DNA of 64,000 nucleotides, taken from assembly GCA_033852165.1 (NCBI GenBank), contig JAWSUZ010000014.1, positions 19,333 to 83,332 of the forward strand, read 5' to 3'. The DNA comes from Agarilytica sp033852165. GTDB lineage: Bacteria > Pseudomonadota > Gammaproteobacteria > Pseudomonadales > Cellvibrionaceae. Below the pieces are notes generated by a model that was not told the DNA's origin, did not search any database, and worked only from the letters and a program-made list of their open reading frames with translations. Positions within the stretch are counted from its first letter, which is position 1, and each line of letters starts with the position of its first letter. The position numbers were made by a program, and so were the translations under genes. Shown here piece after piece: positions 55,025-63,931 of the stretch.

Positions 55025-55672
55025 CTAATTGCTTGCAATGTGCTTGGCTAGTTGTTTGGACCACTTTCTCATCAATAAGCGAAAATCTCTCTCATTTAAA
55101 ATGGAGTTTGTTCTACTGGGGGTTTGCCTCCCTCTATCAATAGACTCTCTTCTGTCTTCAAATGTAGCAAGAGTTTTACCCGTATGCGTTTTTAGCGATG
55201 CTTGCAACTGACCTTCACCTGCCCTGTATACGTATTGCTTGATTTGTGGCTTATCGTCAGGCCCATAAATGTCCAGATCGTTGATATTAGCTGCAATCAC
55301 AAGTACATCTTTTGCTTTTTCGTTGACGACGGTAAAGCGGGTATCTTCTTCAAATATTTTAGTTAGTTGCTCTTTGAACAGCTTTGAATAGCGTGTAGTC
55401 GTCTTATCCTTATATTTAGATGATACTTTTAGCCTATTGTCCTTAATCCAGTCTTTATCAAACGTTACCCGTGAGTCGAGAACGAGTACTTTCTTGTATT
55501 GGGAAAGGCTGGCGTTCTGCGCGATATAAAACTCATCAAAGAAGCGACTCTTTTTTTCTGTGAGGTTTTCGGTGTCTGGAGTGAAGTTCTGAGGTTTTGC
55601 TTCCGCATAGGCGAAATTTGAGGCTAAAATTAACACAATGGAAATGGGCGTTATTAGCTGGCGTATGTTCAT
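55025..55672 (-). CDS. DUF3313-like exported protein
   Basis: A 215-residue exported protein with a signal peptide (cleaved near FAYAEA) and no lipobox. The body has the layout of the DUF3313 family as I remember it: KVLVLDSRVTFDKDWIKD near 60, an RYSKLFKEQLTKIF helix, ALLOWED-by-strand region VLVIAANINDLDIYGPDD, and a conserved DRRESIDRG segment. Function is unknown. It lies on the minus strand between pgeF and clpB, which are adjacent in E. coli, so it looks like an insertion in a conserved neighbourhood. Confidence 0.7.
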   Translation of the reverse strand: MNIRQLITPISIVLILASNFAYAEAKPQNFTPDTENLTEKKSRFFDEFYIAQNASLSQYKKVLVLDSRVTFDKDWIKDNRLKVSSKYKDKTTTRYSKLFKEQLTKIFEEDTRFTVVNEKAKDVLVIAANINDLDIYGPDDKPQIKQYVYRAGEGQLQASLKTHTGKTLATFEDRRESIDRGRQTPSRTNSILNERDFRLLMRKWSKQLAKHIASN

Positions 55673-55873
55673 AGCGATATCCTTTATGTCGGGTTTACCT
55701 AACGATGAACTTCGGGCTTTTCAACCGTATTCGGTAAGTATAGGTGTTCAGATACTGTGACATTGATTGAGAATAATAACTCCCAACAATACGCCAAAAG
55801 TATGCTATTTCAAGACAATCATTATAATTTTCGGAGCGACTCAGTTTTGAATTAGAGAAGAGAATGCCATGAT

Positions 55874-55900
55874 CTTGTTTTCCTCATCTAGCTCCCCAAT
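55874..55900 (+). promoter_or_regulatory. Candidate sigma-32 heat-shock promoter of clpB
   Basis: CTTGTTT at 55874-55880 and CCCCAAT at 55894-55900, 13 bases apart, resemble the sigma-32 elements CTTGAAA and CCCCAT. Transcription would start about 30 bases before the clpB ATG at 55940. The -35 element matches only in part. Confidence 0.4.
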
Positions 55901-55939
55901 CTCTTAACCCATAGAAATAACACTTTGGAATAGCTATAC

Positions 55940-58570
55940 ATGCGAATAGACCGCCTTACTAACCAACTGCAAATCGCGCTTTCCGATGCTCAATCTGTAG
56001 CGGTTGGGCGAGATCACAGCAATCTAGAGACTGTCCACCTGCTGCAGGCGATGCTGGATCAGCGCGGAGGTTCGGTTCGCCCCTTACTTGCAAATGCTGC
56101 GTTTGATGTTGCCGGGTTAAGGAATGCAATATCCAAGCAATTAGAAACGTTGCCTAAAATTCAAAACCCAACGGGAGATGTCCGTATGTCCCCAGAGATG
56201 GGGCGCTTACTGAACCTAGCGGATAAGCATGCTCAAGATGGGGGGGATGCGTTTATTTCCAGTGAATCGTTGCTGCTTGCGGCGTTAAAAGATAAAAACA
56301 CCGCTATAGGCAAGTTACTTCAGCAGTTTGGTTCCTATGACCAGCTCAAGCTTGCTGTGGAGCATGTACGTGGTGGCGAAACGGTGGATGACGCTGATGC
56401 CGAGGGGAACCGTCAGGCGTTAGACAAATATACCGTTGATTTAACGGCCCGTGCGGAAGCCGGTAAGCTTGACCCCGTTATCGGTCGGGACGATGAAATC
56501 CGAAGAACGATACAGGTTTTACAGCGGAGAACAAAAAACAACCCAGTATTAATTGGCGAACCGGGCGTTGGAAAAACCGCCATTGTGGAGGGTTTAGCTC
56601 AGCGTATTATAAATGGTGAGGTTCCTGAAGGATTAAAACATAAGCGGCTGTTATCGCTTGATATTGGTTCATTATTGGCGGGCGCGAAGTTTCGAGGTGA
56701 GTTCGAGGAACGATTAAAGTCAGTATTAAAAGAGCTTGATAAGCAAGAAGGTCGGATCATTTTGTTTATTGATGAGCTTCATACCATGGTGAGTGCAGGT
56801 AAAGGTGAGGGGGCGATGGATGCAGGTAATATGCTGAAACCAGCTTTGGCTCGCGGTGAATTGCATTGTGTCGGAGCAACAACTTTGGACGAGTATCGCC
56901 AATTTATTGAGAAAGATGCCGCTCTGGAGCGGCGGTTTCAAAAGATACTGGTAGAAGAGCCTGGGGAGGAAGATACCATTGCAATACTTCGTGGCCTAAA
57001 AGAGCGCTACGAAGTCCATCATGGGGTGGATATATCCGATTCTGCGATTATAGCAGCGGCAAAGTTATCTCAGCGTTACATCACTGACCGGCAGTTGCCA
57101 GATAAAGCGATCGATTTAATTGATGAGGCTGGTAGCCGTATCCGCATGGAGATTGACTCCAAGCCTGAGGCGATGGATCGCTTGGAGCGCAAGCTGATTC
57201 AACTAAAAATCGAACGCGAGGCGATCAAAAAAGACACCGACCTGGCCTCTCAGGAGCGCCTTAAAAAAATCAGCCATCAAATTCATCTGATAGAAAAAGA
57301 GTATGCCGATCTTGACGAAATTTGGAGTGCAGAAAAGTTTGCTTTACAGGGCACTCAGGGAATTAAAACGAATCTTGAACAAGCACGATTGGATTTAGAC
57401 GCGGCTCGACGAGCGGCAGATCTTGGGCGTATGTCGGAACTGCAGTACGGCATAATCCCAGAGCTGGAGAAACAGCTGGATTTGGCCAGCCAAGTAGAAA
57501 TGCAAGAAATGAGACTCCTTAGAAACAAGGTGGGAGAAGAAGAAATAGCCGAAGTTGTTTCAAGGTGGACGGGCATTCCAGTAGCCAAAATGCTAGAGGG
57601 CGAGCGTGAGAAATTACTCTCTATGGAAGATGCTTTACATCAACGTGTAATTGGGCAGTCAGAAGCTGTTATTGCCGTATCTAATGCGGTACGCCGCTCC
57701 CGTGCGGGACTCTCCGACCCAAATCGACCTAACGGCTCTTTTTTGTTTTTAGGTCCTACAGGCGTGGGGAAAACGGAGCTGTGTAAAGCGTTGGCGGAAT
57801 TTTTATTCGATAGCCAGGATGCCATGGTCCGTATCGATATGTCGGAATTTATGGAAAAACACTCTGTGGCTCGACTGATCGGCGCTCCTCCTGGCTATGT
57901 AGGTTACGAAGAGGGTGGTTACCTCACAGAAGCCGTACGGCGTAAGCCTTACTCTTTACTCTTGTTAGATGAAATGGAAAAAGCTCACCCAGATGTGTTC
58001 AATATTTTATTGCAGGTGTTGGAGGATGGCCGCTTAACCGATGGTCAGGGGCGGACTGTGGACTTTCGTAATACTGTGGTTGTTATGACGTCCAATTTAG
58101 GGTCTGGAGCCATTCAGGATATTGTCCAAAATAAAGCCTTCGACAGTATTAGCTTTGATGGGGAAGATTCCTTGGATGAACAAAATGATCATAAATACGA
58201 AGCGATGAAAGATGCGGTAATGGAAGTTGTATCGGGATATTTTCGGCCCGAGTTTATTAACCGTATTGATGAAGTAGTGGTGTTTCATCCTCTTGGGCGA
58301 AATCAAATTAGGGACATTGCCAATATTCAGCTGGATGTTCTGCGGGCACGGTTAGCCGAGAGGGATTTGAAAATAGAGATTGGCTCTGAAATTTTGGAGT
58401 GTATATCCGACGCGGGTTTTGATCCAGTATACGGTGCTCGTCCTTTAAAACGAGAAATTCAACGAGCGATTGAAAATCCACTCGCTCAAGATGTTTTGTC
58501 GGGTAAGTTTTTGCCTGGAGATACTATAAAAGCCCATTTGATTGACGGGAAAATAGTATTTTCTAAATAA
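55940..58570 (+). CDS. clpB: ATP-dependent disaggregase ClpB
   Basis: Hsp100 chaperone that extracts polypeptides from aggregates with DnaK. 876 residues, slightly longer than the E. coli protein. N-domain (MRIDRLTNQLQIALSDAQS; HLLQAMLDQRGG), first AAA+ with Walker A GEPGVGKTA near 207 and FIDELHTMV, the coiled-coil M-domain (about 405-525, LERKLIQLKIEREAIKK), and second AAA+ with GPTGVGKTE near 604, LLLDEMEKAHPDVF and the ending YGARPLKREIQRAIENPLA. It is monocistronic, with a possible heat-shock promoter upstream. Confidence 0.96.
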   Translation: MRIDRLTNQLQIALSDAQSVAVGRDHSNLETVHLLQAMLDQRGGSVRPLLANAAFDVAGLRNAISKQLETLPKIQNPTGDVRMSPEMGRLLNLADKHAQDGGDAFISSESLLLAALKDKNTAIGKLLQQFGSYDQLKLAVEHVRGGETVDDADAEGNRQALDKYTVDLTARAEAGKLDPVIGRDDEIRRTIQVLQRRTKNNPVLIGEPGVGKTAIVEGLAQRIINGEVPEGLKHKRLLSLDIGSLLAGAKFRGEFEERLKSVLKELDKQEGRIILFIDELHTMVSAGKGEGAMDAGNMLKPALARGELHCVGATTLDEYRQFIEKDAALERRFQKILVEEPGEEDTIAILRGLKERYEVHHGVDISDSAIIAAAKLSQRYITDRQLPDKAIDLIDEAGSRIRMEIDSKPEAMDRLERKLIQLKIEREAIKKDTDLASQERLKKISHQIHLIEKEYADLDEIWSAEKFALQGTQGIKTNLEQARLDLDAARRAADLGRMSELQYGIIPELEKQLDLASQVEMQEMRLLRNKVGEEEIAEVVSRWTGIPVAKMLEGEREKLLSMEDALHQRVIGQSEAVIAVSNAVRRSRAGLSDPNRPNGSFLFLGPTGVGKTELCKALAEFLFDSQDAMVRIDMSEFMEKHSVARLIGAPPGYVGYEEGGYLTEAVRRKPYSLLLLDEMEKAHPDVFNILLQVLEDGRLTDGQGRTVDFRNTVVVMTSNLGSGAIQDIVQNKAFDSISFDGEDSLDEQNDHKYEAMKDAVMEVVSGYFRPEFINRIDEVVVFHPLGRNQIRDIANIQLDVLRARLAERDLKIEIGSEILECISDAGFDPVYGARPLKREIQRAIENPLAQDVLSGKFLPGDTIKAHLIDGKIVFSK

Positions 58571-58659
58571 GCCTAACAAATTGACTTTGAGGCTGGGGAG
58601 CCACTCCGGTGACGCCCTATTGTTAAACCGCTAGAAATGTACTGAGTCATTGTCAGATT

Positions 58660-59097
58660 TTATTGGCATGCTTGCTTAATAAAGTCTTCAGAGGTGGATA
58701 TTTCTTGCAGGATCTCGTCTGAATTGAGGTAGCGGGTCGTTCCATCTTCCTGCTGCATGCTGATTCTGCGGCCAGTTGACTGAAGGGCTGTTAAACGCGA
58801 TTTTTCGTCTTTACATTCCTGTTGGCGGGCGGCGACAACTTGTTGCTGTTTTGCCGTTAGGTTTTTGTTTGTCGTTGTGGCAGAGTTTGTGTTTCCTCCT
58901 GCTGATTTCCCCCAAGTATTAACCTGTTCTGCGGTGACACCAACGGGCGGCCTTGACCCGTAGTGGACGACTCCATCGGAGCCTATCCAGCGGTAGTATC
59001 CTTCAGCGTATGCAACTAATGTCATTGACGCCAACAAAATGAAAGCGAATAAAAGAGTGCCAGGAAAGCGTAAAGTTTGTTGTATCAAATTGCTCAT
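58660..59097 (-). CDS. DUF4124 domain exported protein
   Basis: A 145-residue exported protein. After an N-terminal hydrophobic segment (TLLFAFILLASMTLVAYAE) comes a DUF4124 domain: YYRWIGSDGVVHYGSRPP (about 34-51), with the aromatic and Gly pattern of the family. A Thr/Asn linker, a Gln/Lys-rich helix and an acidic end follow (DEILQEISTSEDFIKQACQ). DUF4124 proteins are widespread in gammaproteobacteria; the function is unknown. It is convergent with clpB. Confidence 0.88.
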   Translation of the reverse strand: MSNLIQQTLRFPGTLLFAFILLASMTLVAYAEGYYRWIGSDGVVHYGSRPPVGVTAEQVNTWGKSAGGNTNSATTTNKNLTAKQQQVVAARQQECKDEKSRLTALQSTGRRISMQQEDGTTRYLNSDEILQEISTSEDFIKQACQ

Positions 59098-59542
59098 TAA
59101 TTATTCCGAATGCTCTGATTCAATGTGTTTTATTCTATCTGATAGTTAAGCGCATATTGCAAAAAATTTTGAGATAAACCCATTCAAAACTCCAAAAAAG
59201 AGTCAGAACAATGACTTTATGGCTCAAACTGGACGATTGATGGACTTGTTCTTGACTTTTCTACCGTTATGGAGACAATCTCGTGTCGCGATTTCGGGGG
59301 ACGGGCTAACAAACCTTAGCTAGTGTTCTTTTCAGGTAACTCAACGTTCAACCTGACGGTCCTTAATCGCTAGAGTGTTCAACCTACACGCTCTCCCGGA
59401 GGCTGATAAACCTTCTTTGCCATGAGTCCGGGGAAATTCAATCATAGATACAGAGTATAGAGAATACGGCTTGCTGGGCGTCTTTACGCGTCTGGAGGCG
59501 TTATAATTTTGATTTATTTTTCAGTAAAAGAGGATTGACAAC
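59098..59542 (+). promoter_or_regulatory. Long leader region of the ilvIHC genes
   Basis: A 445-base gap before ilvI. TATAAT at 59502-59507 is a good -10 element about 36 bases before the start; no good -35 sits at the normal distance. AGAGGA at about 59528 is the ribosome site for GTG 59543. Further upstream a 27-codon frame (59240-59323), beginning MDLFLTFLPLW, is Leu-rich, and two hairpins follow it, CAGGT/ACCTG (about 59334-59356) and AGAGTGT/ACGCTCT (about 59371-59393). Leader-peptide attenuation is possible, but the frame has no clear ribosome site. Confidence 0.4.
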
Positions 59543-61279
59543 GTGGAAAAACTTTCCGGCGGAGACATGCTGATTAGAGCATTAGCTGACGAAGGTGTTG
59601 ATGTTATTTTCGGTTATCCCGGTGGCGCAGCGCTTCATATATATGATGCATTGTTCCGTCAGGATAAAGTAGAACACATACTGGTTAGACATGAACAGGC
59701 GGCAACTCATGCTGCAGATGGTTATGCTCGTACAACCGGCAGGGTGGGCACCGTGCTAGTCACTTCTGGCCCTGGGGCTACGAACGCAATTACAGGTATT
59801 GCGACAGCCTATATGGATTCGATTCCCATGGTTGTGATATCCGGACAGGTTGTATTGGATAAAATTGGAGAAGATGCGTTCCAAGAAACCGATATGGTGG
59901 GTGTTTCTCGGCCTATCGTGAAGCACAGTTTTCTGGTTAGGGACGCACGTGATATCCCGTCCATCATAAAGAAGGCCTACTATATTGCTTCGACGGGGCG
60001 GCCAGGCCCGGTTGTTGTCGATGTACCGAAGGATATAACTAACCCTGTTGATTTGTATGACTACGAATATCCTGAAAAGGTGAAAATTCGTTCGTACTCT
60101 CCAGCGTCTAAAGGTCATACAGGGCAAATTAAAAAAGCGGTACAGCAATTACTTGCAGCACGTCGCCCTGTGATATACAGCGGTGGTGGTGTTATACAGG
60201 GTAACGCATCAGCGCAGCTGACAGAGTTGGCAAAAATATTGAATTACCCAGTAACCAACACCCTAATGGGTTTGGGCGGATATCCAGGCACTGATCGGCA
60301 GTTCTTAGGTATGTTAGGGATGCATGGCACTGTTGAGGCTAATACGGCAATGCACCATGCTGATCTTATCTTTGCTATCGGCGCACGATTTGATGATCGT
60401 GTAACAGCTACGCCCAGTAAATTTTGCCCCTCAGCAAAAGTGATTCATGTGGATATTGATCCTGCATCGATCTCTAAGACGATTACTGCAGATATTCCTA
60501 TTGTGGGTTCTGTTGAAAGTGTATTGGATGAGATGTTGGAGCTTGTTAAGGCCAGCGATCAAAAGCCAGATGAGGCAGCTATCAATGATTGGTGGAAGCA
60601 AATTGATGAGTGGCGAGATCGCTATAGCATTTTGACTAAGCCTAATTATGTTGCTGAAGGAGCGATAAAGCCTCAGGAAGTTGTTAAAGCTTTGTTTGAA
60701 GTGACAAAAGGAGATGCTTTCGTTACGTCTGATGTTGGCCAGCATCAAATGTTTGCTGCTCAATATTATCAATTTGATAAGCCTCGTCGCTGGGTTAACT
60801 CTGGCGGTTTGGGAACGATGGGCTTCGGTCTTCCTGCTGCTATGGGTGTTCAAATTGCCCATCCTGATGCAACTGTTGTTTGTGTTACGGGAGAGGGCAG
60901 CATACAGATGTGTATTCAAGAGCTTTCAACGTGCACTCAATACAAACTACCGGTAAAGATTATTTGCATCAATAATCAGGCACTAGGAATGGTAAAGCAG
61001 TGGCAAGACATGCAATACGGTGGTCGTCATTCAGAAAGTCTGTATGAGGACTCTTTGCCTGACTTTATCAAGTTGATGGAGGCCTATGGCCACGTTGGAA
61101 TTAAAGTTACCAAGCGTGAAGAGTTGAAGTCAAAGCTGGAAGAATGTTTTGCTATGAAAGATAAGACTGTCTTTATGGATATTTACGTTGATCCATCTGA
61201 GCATGTGTACCCGATGCAGGTTCCGCCGCCAGTTGGCTCCATGCGGGATATGTTGCTTAGTAAAACGGAGAGAACGTAA
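59543..61279 (+). CDS. ilvI: Acetolactate synthase, large subunit
   Basis: Thiamine-diphosphate enzyme that condenses pyruvate to acetolactate, or with 2-oxobutyrate to acetohydroxybutyrate, for Val, Leu and Ile synthesis. 578 residues. The N-terminal domain has FGYPGGAALHIYDAL and the catalytic Glu in LVRHEQAATHAADGYAR; the FAD-binding middle domain follows; the C-terminal diphosphate site is TGEGSIQMCIQELST. GTG 59543 has AGAGGA upstream. The stop overlaps ilvH by one base (TAATG). Confidence 0.95.
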   Translation: MEKLSGGDMLIRALADEGVDVIFGYPGGAALHIYDALFRQDKVEHILVRHEQAATHAADGYARTTGRVGTVLVTSGPGATNAITGIATAYMDSIPMVVISGQVVLDKIGEDAFQETDMVGVSRPIVKHSFLVRDARDIPSIIKKAYYIASTGRPGPVVVDVPKDITNPVDLYDYEYPEKVKIRSYSPASKGHTGQIKKAVQQLLAARRPVIYSGGGVIQGNASAQLTELAKILNYPVTNTLMGLGGYPGTDRQFLGMLGMHGTVEANTAMHHADLIFAIGARFDDRVTATPSKFCPSAKVIHVDIDPASISKTITADIPIVGSVESVLDEMLELVKASDQKPDEAAINDWWKQIDEWRDRYSILTKPNYVAEGAIKPQEVVKALFEVTKGDAFVTSDVGQHQMFAAQYYQFDKPRRWVNSGGLGTMGFGLPAAMGVQIAHPDATVVCVTGEGSIQMCIQELSTCTQYKLPVKIICINNQALGMVKQWQDMQYGGRHSESLYEDSLPDFIKLMEAYGHVGIKVTKREELKSKLEECFAMKDKTVFMDIYVDPSEHVYPMQVPPPVGSMRDMLLSKTERT

Positions 61280-61776
61280 TGACTAAGAGGCGGATTATTT
61301 CACTTTTAATGGAAAATGAGCCAGGAGCTCTATCAAGGGTGGTGGGATTATTTTCTCAGCGCGGTTATAACATTGAATCTCTCAATGTTGCCCCCACTGA
61401 AGATGAATCATTATCTCGATTGACGCTTACTACGTACGGCGATGACCATAAAATCGAGCAGATTACCAAGCACGTCAATCGGCTTGTCGACGTGGTAAAA
61501 CTGGTTGATCTGACTGAGGGCGCTCATATCGAGCGAGAGTTGATGCTCATTAAGGTGAGGGCCACAGGCGCTCAGCGAGCTGAAATTAAGCGCAGTGTCG
61601 ATATATTTCGAGGCCAGATCGTTGATGTTACGCCTAGCATTTACACCATACAGATCATCGGCGCTAGCGATAAATTAGACGCGTTTTTTGAGACGGTTGG
61701 TGAGGGGGCGATTATTGAGGTTGTTCGCTCTGGCGTTTCAGGAATAAGTAGAGGCGAAAAGATTCTCAGCCTATAA
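61279..61776 (+). CDS. ilvH: Acetolactate synthase, small regulatory subunit
   Basis: A 165-residue regulatory subunit that binds the catalytic subunit and confers valine feedback inhibition. The N-terminal ACT domain has RRIISLLMENEPGALSRVVG, then FSQRGYNIESLNVAPTED; the C-terminal half has LMLIKVRATGAQRAEIKRSV and a second ferredoxin-like fold. ATG overlaps the ilvI stop, showing coupled translation and fixed stoichiometry. Confidence 0.95.
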   Translation: MTKRRIISLLMENEPGALSRVVGLFSQRGYNIESLNVAPTEDESLSRLTLTTYGDDHKIEQITKHVNRLVDVVKLVDLTEGAHIERELMLIKVRATGAQRAEIKRSVDIFRGQIVDVTPSIYTIQIIGASDKLDAFFETVGEGAIIEVVRSGVSGISRGEKILSL

Positions 61777-61831
61777 TTCGCACGCGATTGGTTGAGCCAA
61801 ATTATTAACACCATATTTAACAGGATAAGAC

Positions 61832-62848
61832 ATGCAAGTTTACTACGATAAAGATTGTGATATTTCAATTGTTCAGGGCAAGAAAGTAGCCATCATTGGT
61901 TACGGTTCACAAGGTCACGCACATGCGAACAATTTGAAAGACTCCGGCGTGGATGTAACTGTTGCATTGCGTCCAGGATCTTCTTCGGCTCAAAAAGCTG
62001 AAGCAGCTGGTCTTCCAGTAAAAAGCGTTCCTGAGGCCGTTGCTGAAGCCGATATCATTATGATATTGACTCCTGATGAGTTTCAATTTTCATTGTATCG
62101 AGACGAAGTAGAGCCCAACCTTAAGCAGGGCGCTACACTCGCATTTGCTCATGGTTTCTCCATTCATTACAACCAAGTAGTGCCTCGCGCCGATTTGGAT
62201 GTGATCATGATAGCGCCTAAAGCGCCTGGACATACCGTGCGCACCGAATTCACTAAAGGCGGCGGAATACCTGATCTCATAGCGATCTATCAAGACGCCT
62301 CAGGTAAGGCGAAAGATGTAGCTCTTTCTTATGCAAGCGCAATTGGTGGTGGTCGTACTGGCATTATTGAAACAACGTTTAAAGACGAAACAGAAACAGA
62401 TTTGTTTGGTGAGCAGGCTGTACTTTGTGGCGGCGCGGTTGAATTGGTTAAAATGGGCTTCGAAACTCTTACTGAAGCCGGTTATGCACCGGAAATGGCT
62501 TATTTTGAATGTTTGCACGAACTTAAGCTGATTGTTGACCTTATGTACGAAGGCGGTATAGCTGACATGAACTACTCCATTTCCAATAATGCGGAATATG
62601 GTGAGTACGTGACAGGGCCTCAAGTTATCAATGAAGAGTCTCGCAAGGCTATGCGAGAAGCACTTAAAAATATTCAAAACGGAAACTATGCCAAACGTTT
62701 CGTTCTTGAAGGGCAGTCAAACTATCCTGAAATGACGGCGTGCCGCAGAAATAACGCTGCCCACCCTATCGAGAAGGTTGGAGCGGAATTACGCGCAATG
62801 ATGCCATGGATTGCGTCGAACAAAATCATTGATAAATCTAAAAACTAG
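61832..62848 (+). CDS. ilvC: Ketol-acid reductoisomerase (class I)
   Basis: Isomerises and reduces acetolactate with NADPH and Mg. 338 residues, the short class I form. The Rossmann motif is GYGSQGHAHANNLKDSG (about 24-40), followed by RPGSSSAQKA with phosphate-binding residues that fit NADPH. The C-terminal metal site has DLFGEQAVLCGG and the Glu of YFECLHELKLIVDLMYEGG. ATG 61832 has AACAGGATAAG upstream. It follows ilvH after 55 bases and ends at a strong terminator. Confidence 0.96.
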   Translation: MQVYYDKDCDISIVQGKKVAIIGYGSQGHAHANNLKDSGVDVTVALRPGSSSAQKAEAAGLPVKSVPEAVAEADIIMILTPDEFQFSLYRDEVEPNLKQGATLAFAHGFSIHYNQVVPRADLDVIMIAPKAPGHTVRTEFTKGGGIPDLIAIYQDASGKAKDVALSYASAIGGGRTGIIETTFKDETETDLFGEQAVLCGGAVELVKMGFETLTEAGYAPEMAYFECLHELKLIVDLMYEGGIADMNYSISNNAEYGEYVTGPQVINEESRKAMREALKNIQNGNYAKRFVLEGQSNYPEMTACRRNNAAHPIEKVGAELRAMMPWIASNKIIDKSKN

Positions 62849-62876
62849 GTTTAACTTGATTGCGTGTTGTTAATTG

Positions 62877-62905
62877 AAATCGCGGCTTTAGCCGCGATTT
62901 TTTTT
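62877..62905 (+). terminator. Rho-independent terminator of ilvC
   Basis: AAATCGCGGC at 62877-62886 pairs perfectly with GCCGCGATTT at 62891-62900 around a TTTA loop, and five further T follow. It lies 29 bases after the ilvC stop and separates the ilv operon from pssA. Confidence 0.92.
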
Positions 62906-62925
62906 GTGAACTGGAGTGAGAGAAT

Positions 62926-63780
62926 ATGTCAGGTGGTGACAGTCAGTCTAAAGTAGGTGGGGCGGGTGAGGATTTATCCGTGTCGAGCGGGCTTCCTATT
63001 GATGAGCATGTTGAGGAGGTTTCAGAAAACGGTAAAAAAGTTACCAGGAAAGGTGTTTATCTTCTGCCTAACCTGTTTACTACCGGCGCTTTATTTGGTG
63101 GTTTCTTCGCGATAGTTGCAGCAATGCATGGGAATTTTGCACATGCGGCTCTTGCAATCTTTGCTGCTCAGATACTGGACGGTGTCGATGGCCGCGTTGC
63201 TCGTATGACCAATACACAAAGTGCATTTGGTACTGAATACGACAGTCTTTCGGATATGATTTCGTTCGGCTTAGCACCGGCCATTGTTACGTATAGCTGG
63301 GCTTTGCAGCCTTTAGGGAAGTACGGCATGGGGGCCGCCTTCATCTTTACTGCATGCGCTGCGCTGAGGCTGGCGCGATTTAATACGCAATCCGGCGTTA
63401 CCGATAGTAATTTCTTTACGGGCCTTGCTAGTCCACCGGCAGCGACGCTGATTGCTTCTGGCGTTTGGTTGGGGAGTGAGCTGGAGCTGACGACAGAAAT
63501 CTCTATCTTTGCCGCGATCGTTATTGCTTTTGTTGGCCTGATGATGGTTTCAAATGTGAAATATCAGAGCTTTAAAGGCTTAGACAAGAATCGTCGAGTT
63601 CCTTTTGTCGCCATGCTTATTACGATGATGGTTTTTGTTGCCGTGACAGTTAATCCCCCGAAAGTTCTTTTTGCTTTAGCTTTCACGTACGCTTTGTCTG
63701 GGCCCGCAACTTATGTGTGGGGGGTTGTCCTGCGCTTACTCAGAAGAAAAAGCATAGATTCAGGAAAAACTTCCAACTAA
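62926..63780 (+). CDS. pssA: CDP-diacylglycerol-serine O-phosphatidyltransferase
   Basis: Makes phosphatidylserine, the precursor of phosphatidylethanolamine. 284 residues with several membrane helices. The CDP-alcohol phosphotransferase motif is complete: DGVDGRVARM then FGTEYDSLSD (about 86-110), with the Asp residues that bind metal. It is a pssA of the integral-membrane type, as in Pseudomonas, where it also follows ilvC. The hydrophilic N-terminal 45 residues are longer than usual. ATG 62926 follows the ilvC terminator by 20 bases, so pssA may have its own promoter there or depend on read-through. Confidence 0.93.
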   Translation: MSGGDSQSKVGGAGEDLSVSSGLPIDEHVEEVSENGKKVTRKGVYLLPNLFTTGALFGGFFAIVAAMHGNFAHAALAIFAAQILDGVDGRVARMTNTQSAFGTEYDSLSDMISFGLAPAIVTYSWALQPLGKYGMGAAFIFTACAALRLARFNTQSGVTDSNFFTGLASPPAATLIASGVWLGSELELTTEISIFAAIVIAFVGLMMVSNVKYQSFKGLDKNRRVPFVAMLITMMVFVAVTVNPPKVLFALAFTYALSGPATYVWGVVLRLLRRKSIDSGKTSN

Positions 63781-63860
63781 TTTTTGAATATGATCGGTTT
63801 CACGACTATATTTATACTCCGGAAGTAGAAAAAACACGCGCATTGCCGGGCAAATAGGCG

Positions 63861-63931
63861 CCATTTTTTATTTTAAAAATAAGCGATAAAATCTGTTGAC
63901 CGAGTAGTGCCTCGTCGGCATAATGCGCGCC
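63861..63931 (+). promoter_or_regulatory. Strong sigma-70 promoter, probably of a stable-RNA (rRNA) operon
   Basis: TTGACC at 63896-63901 and CATAAT at 63919-63924 are 17 bases apart. An A/T-rich stretch at about 63861-63893 fits an UP element, and the discriminator GCGCGCC directly after the -10 is typical of stringently controlled stable-RNA promoters. The leader beyond it has a CTTCT/AGAAG hairpin. No rRNA body is inside the window, so the identity of the operon is inferred. Confidence 0.6.
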
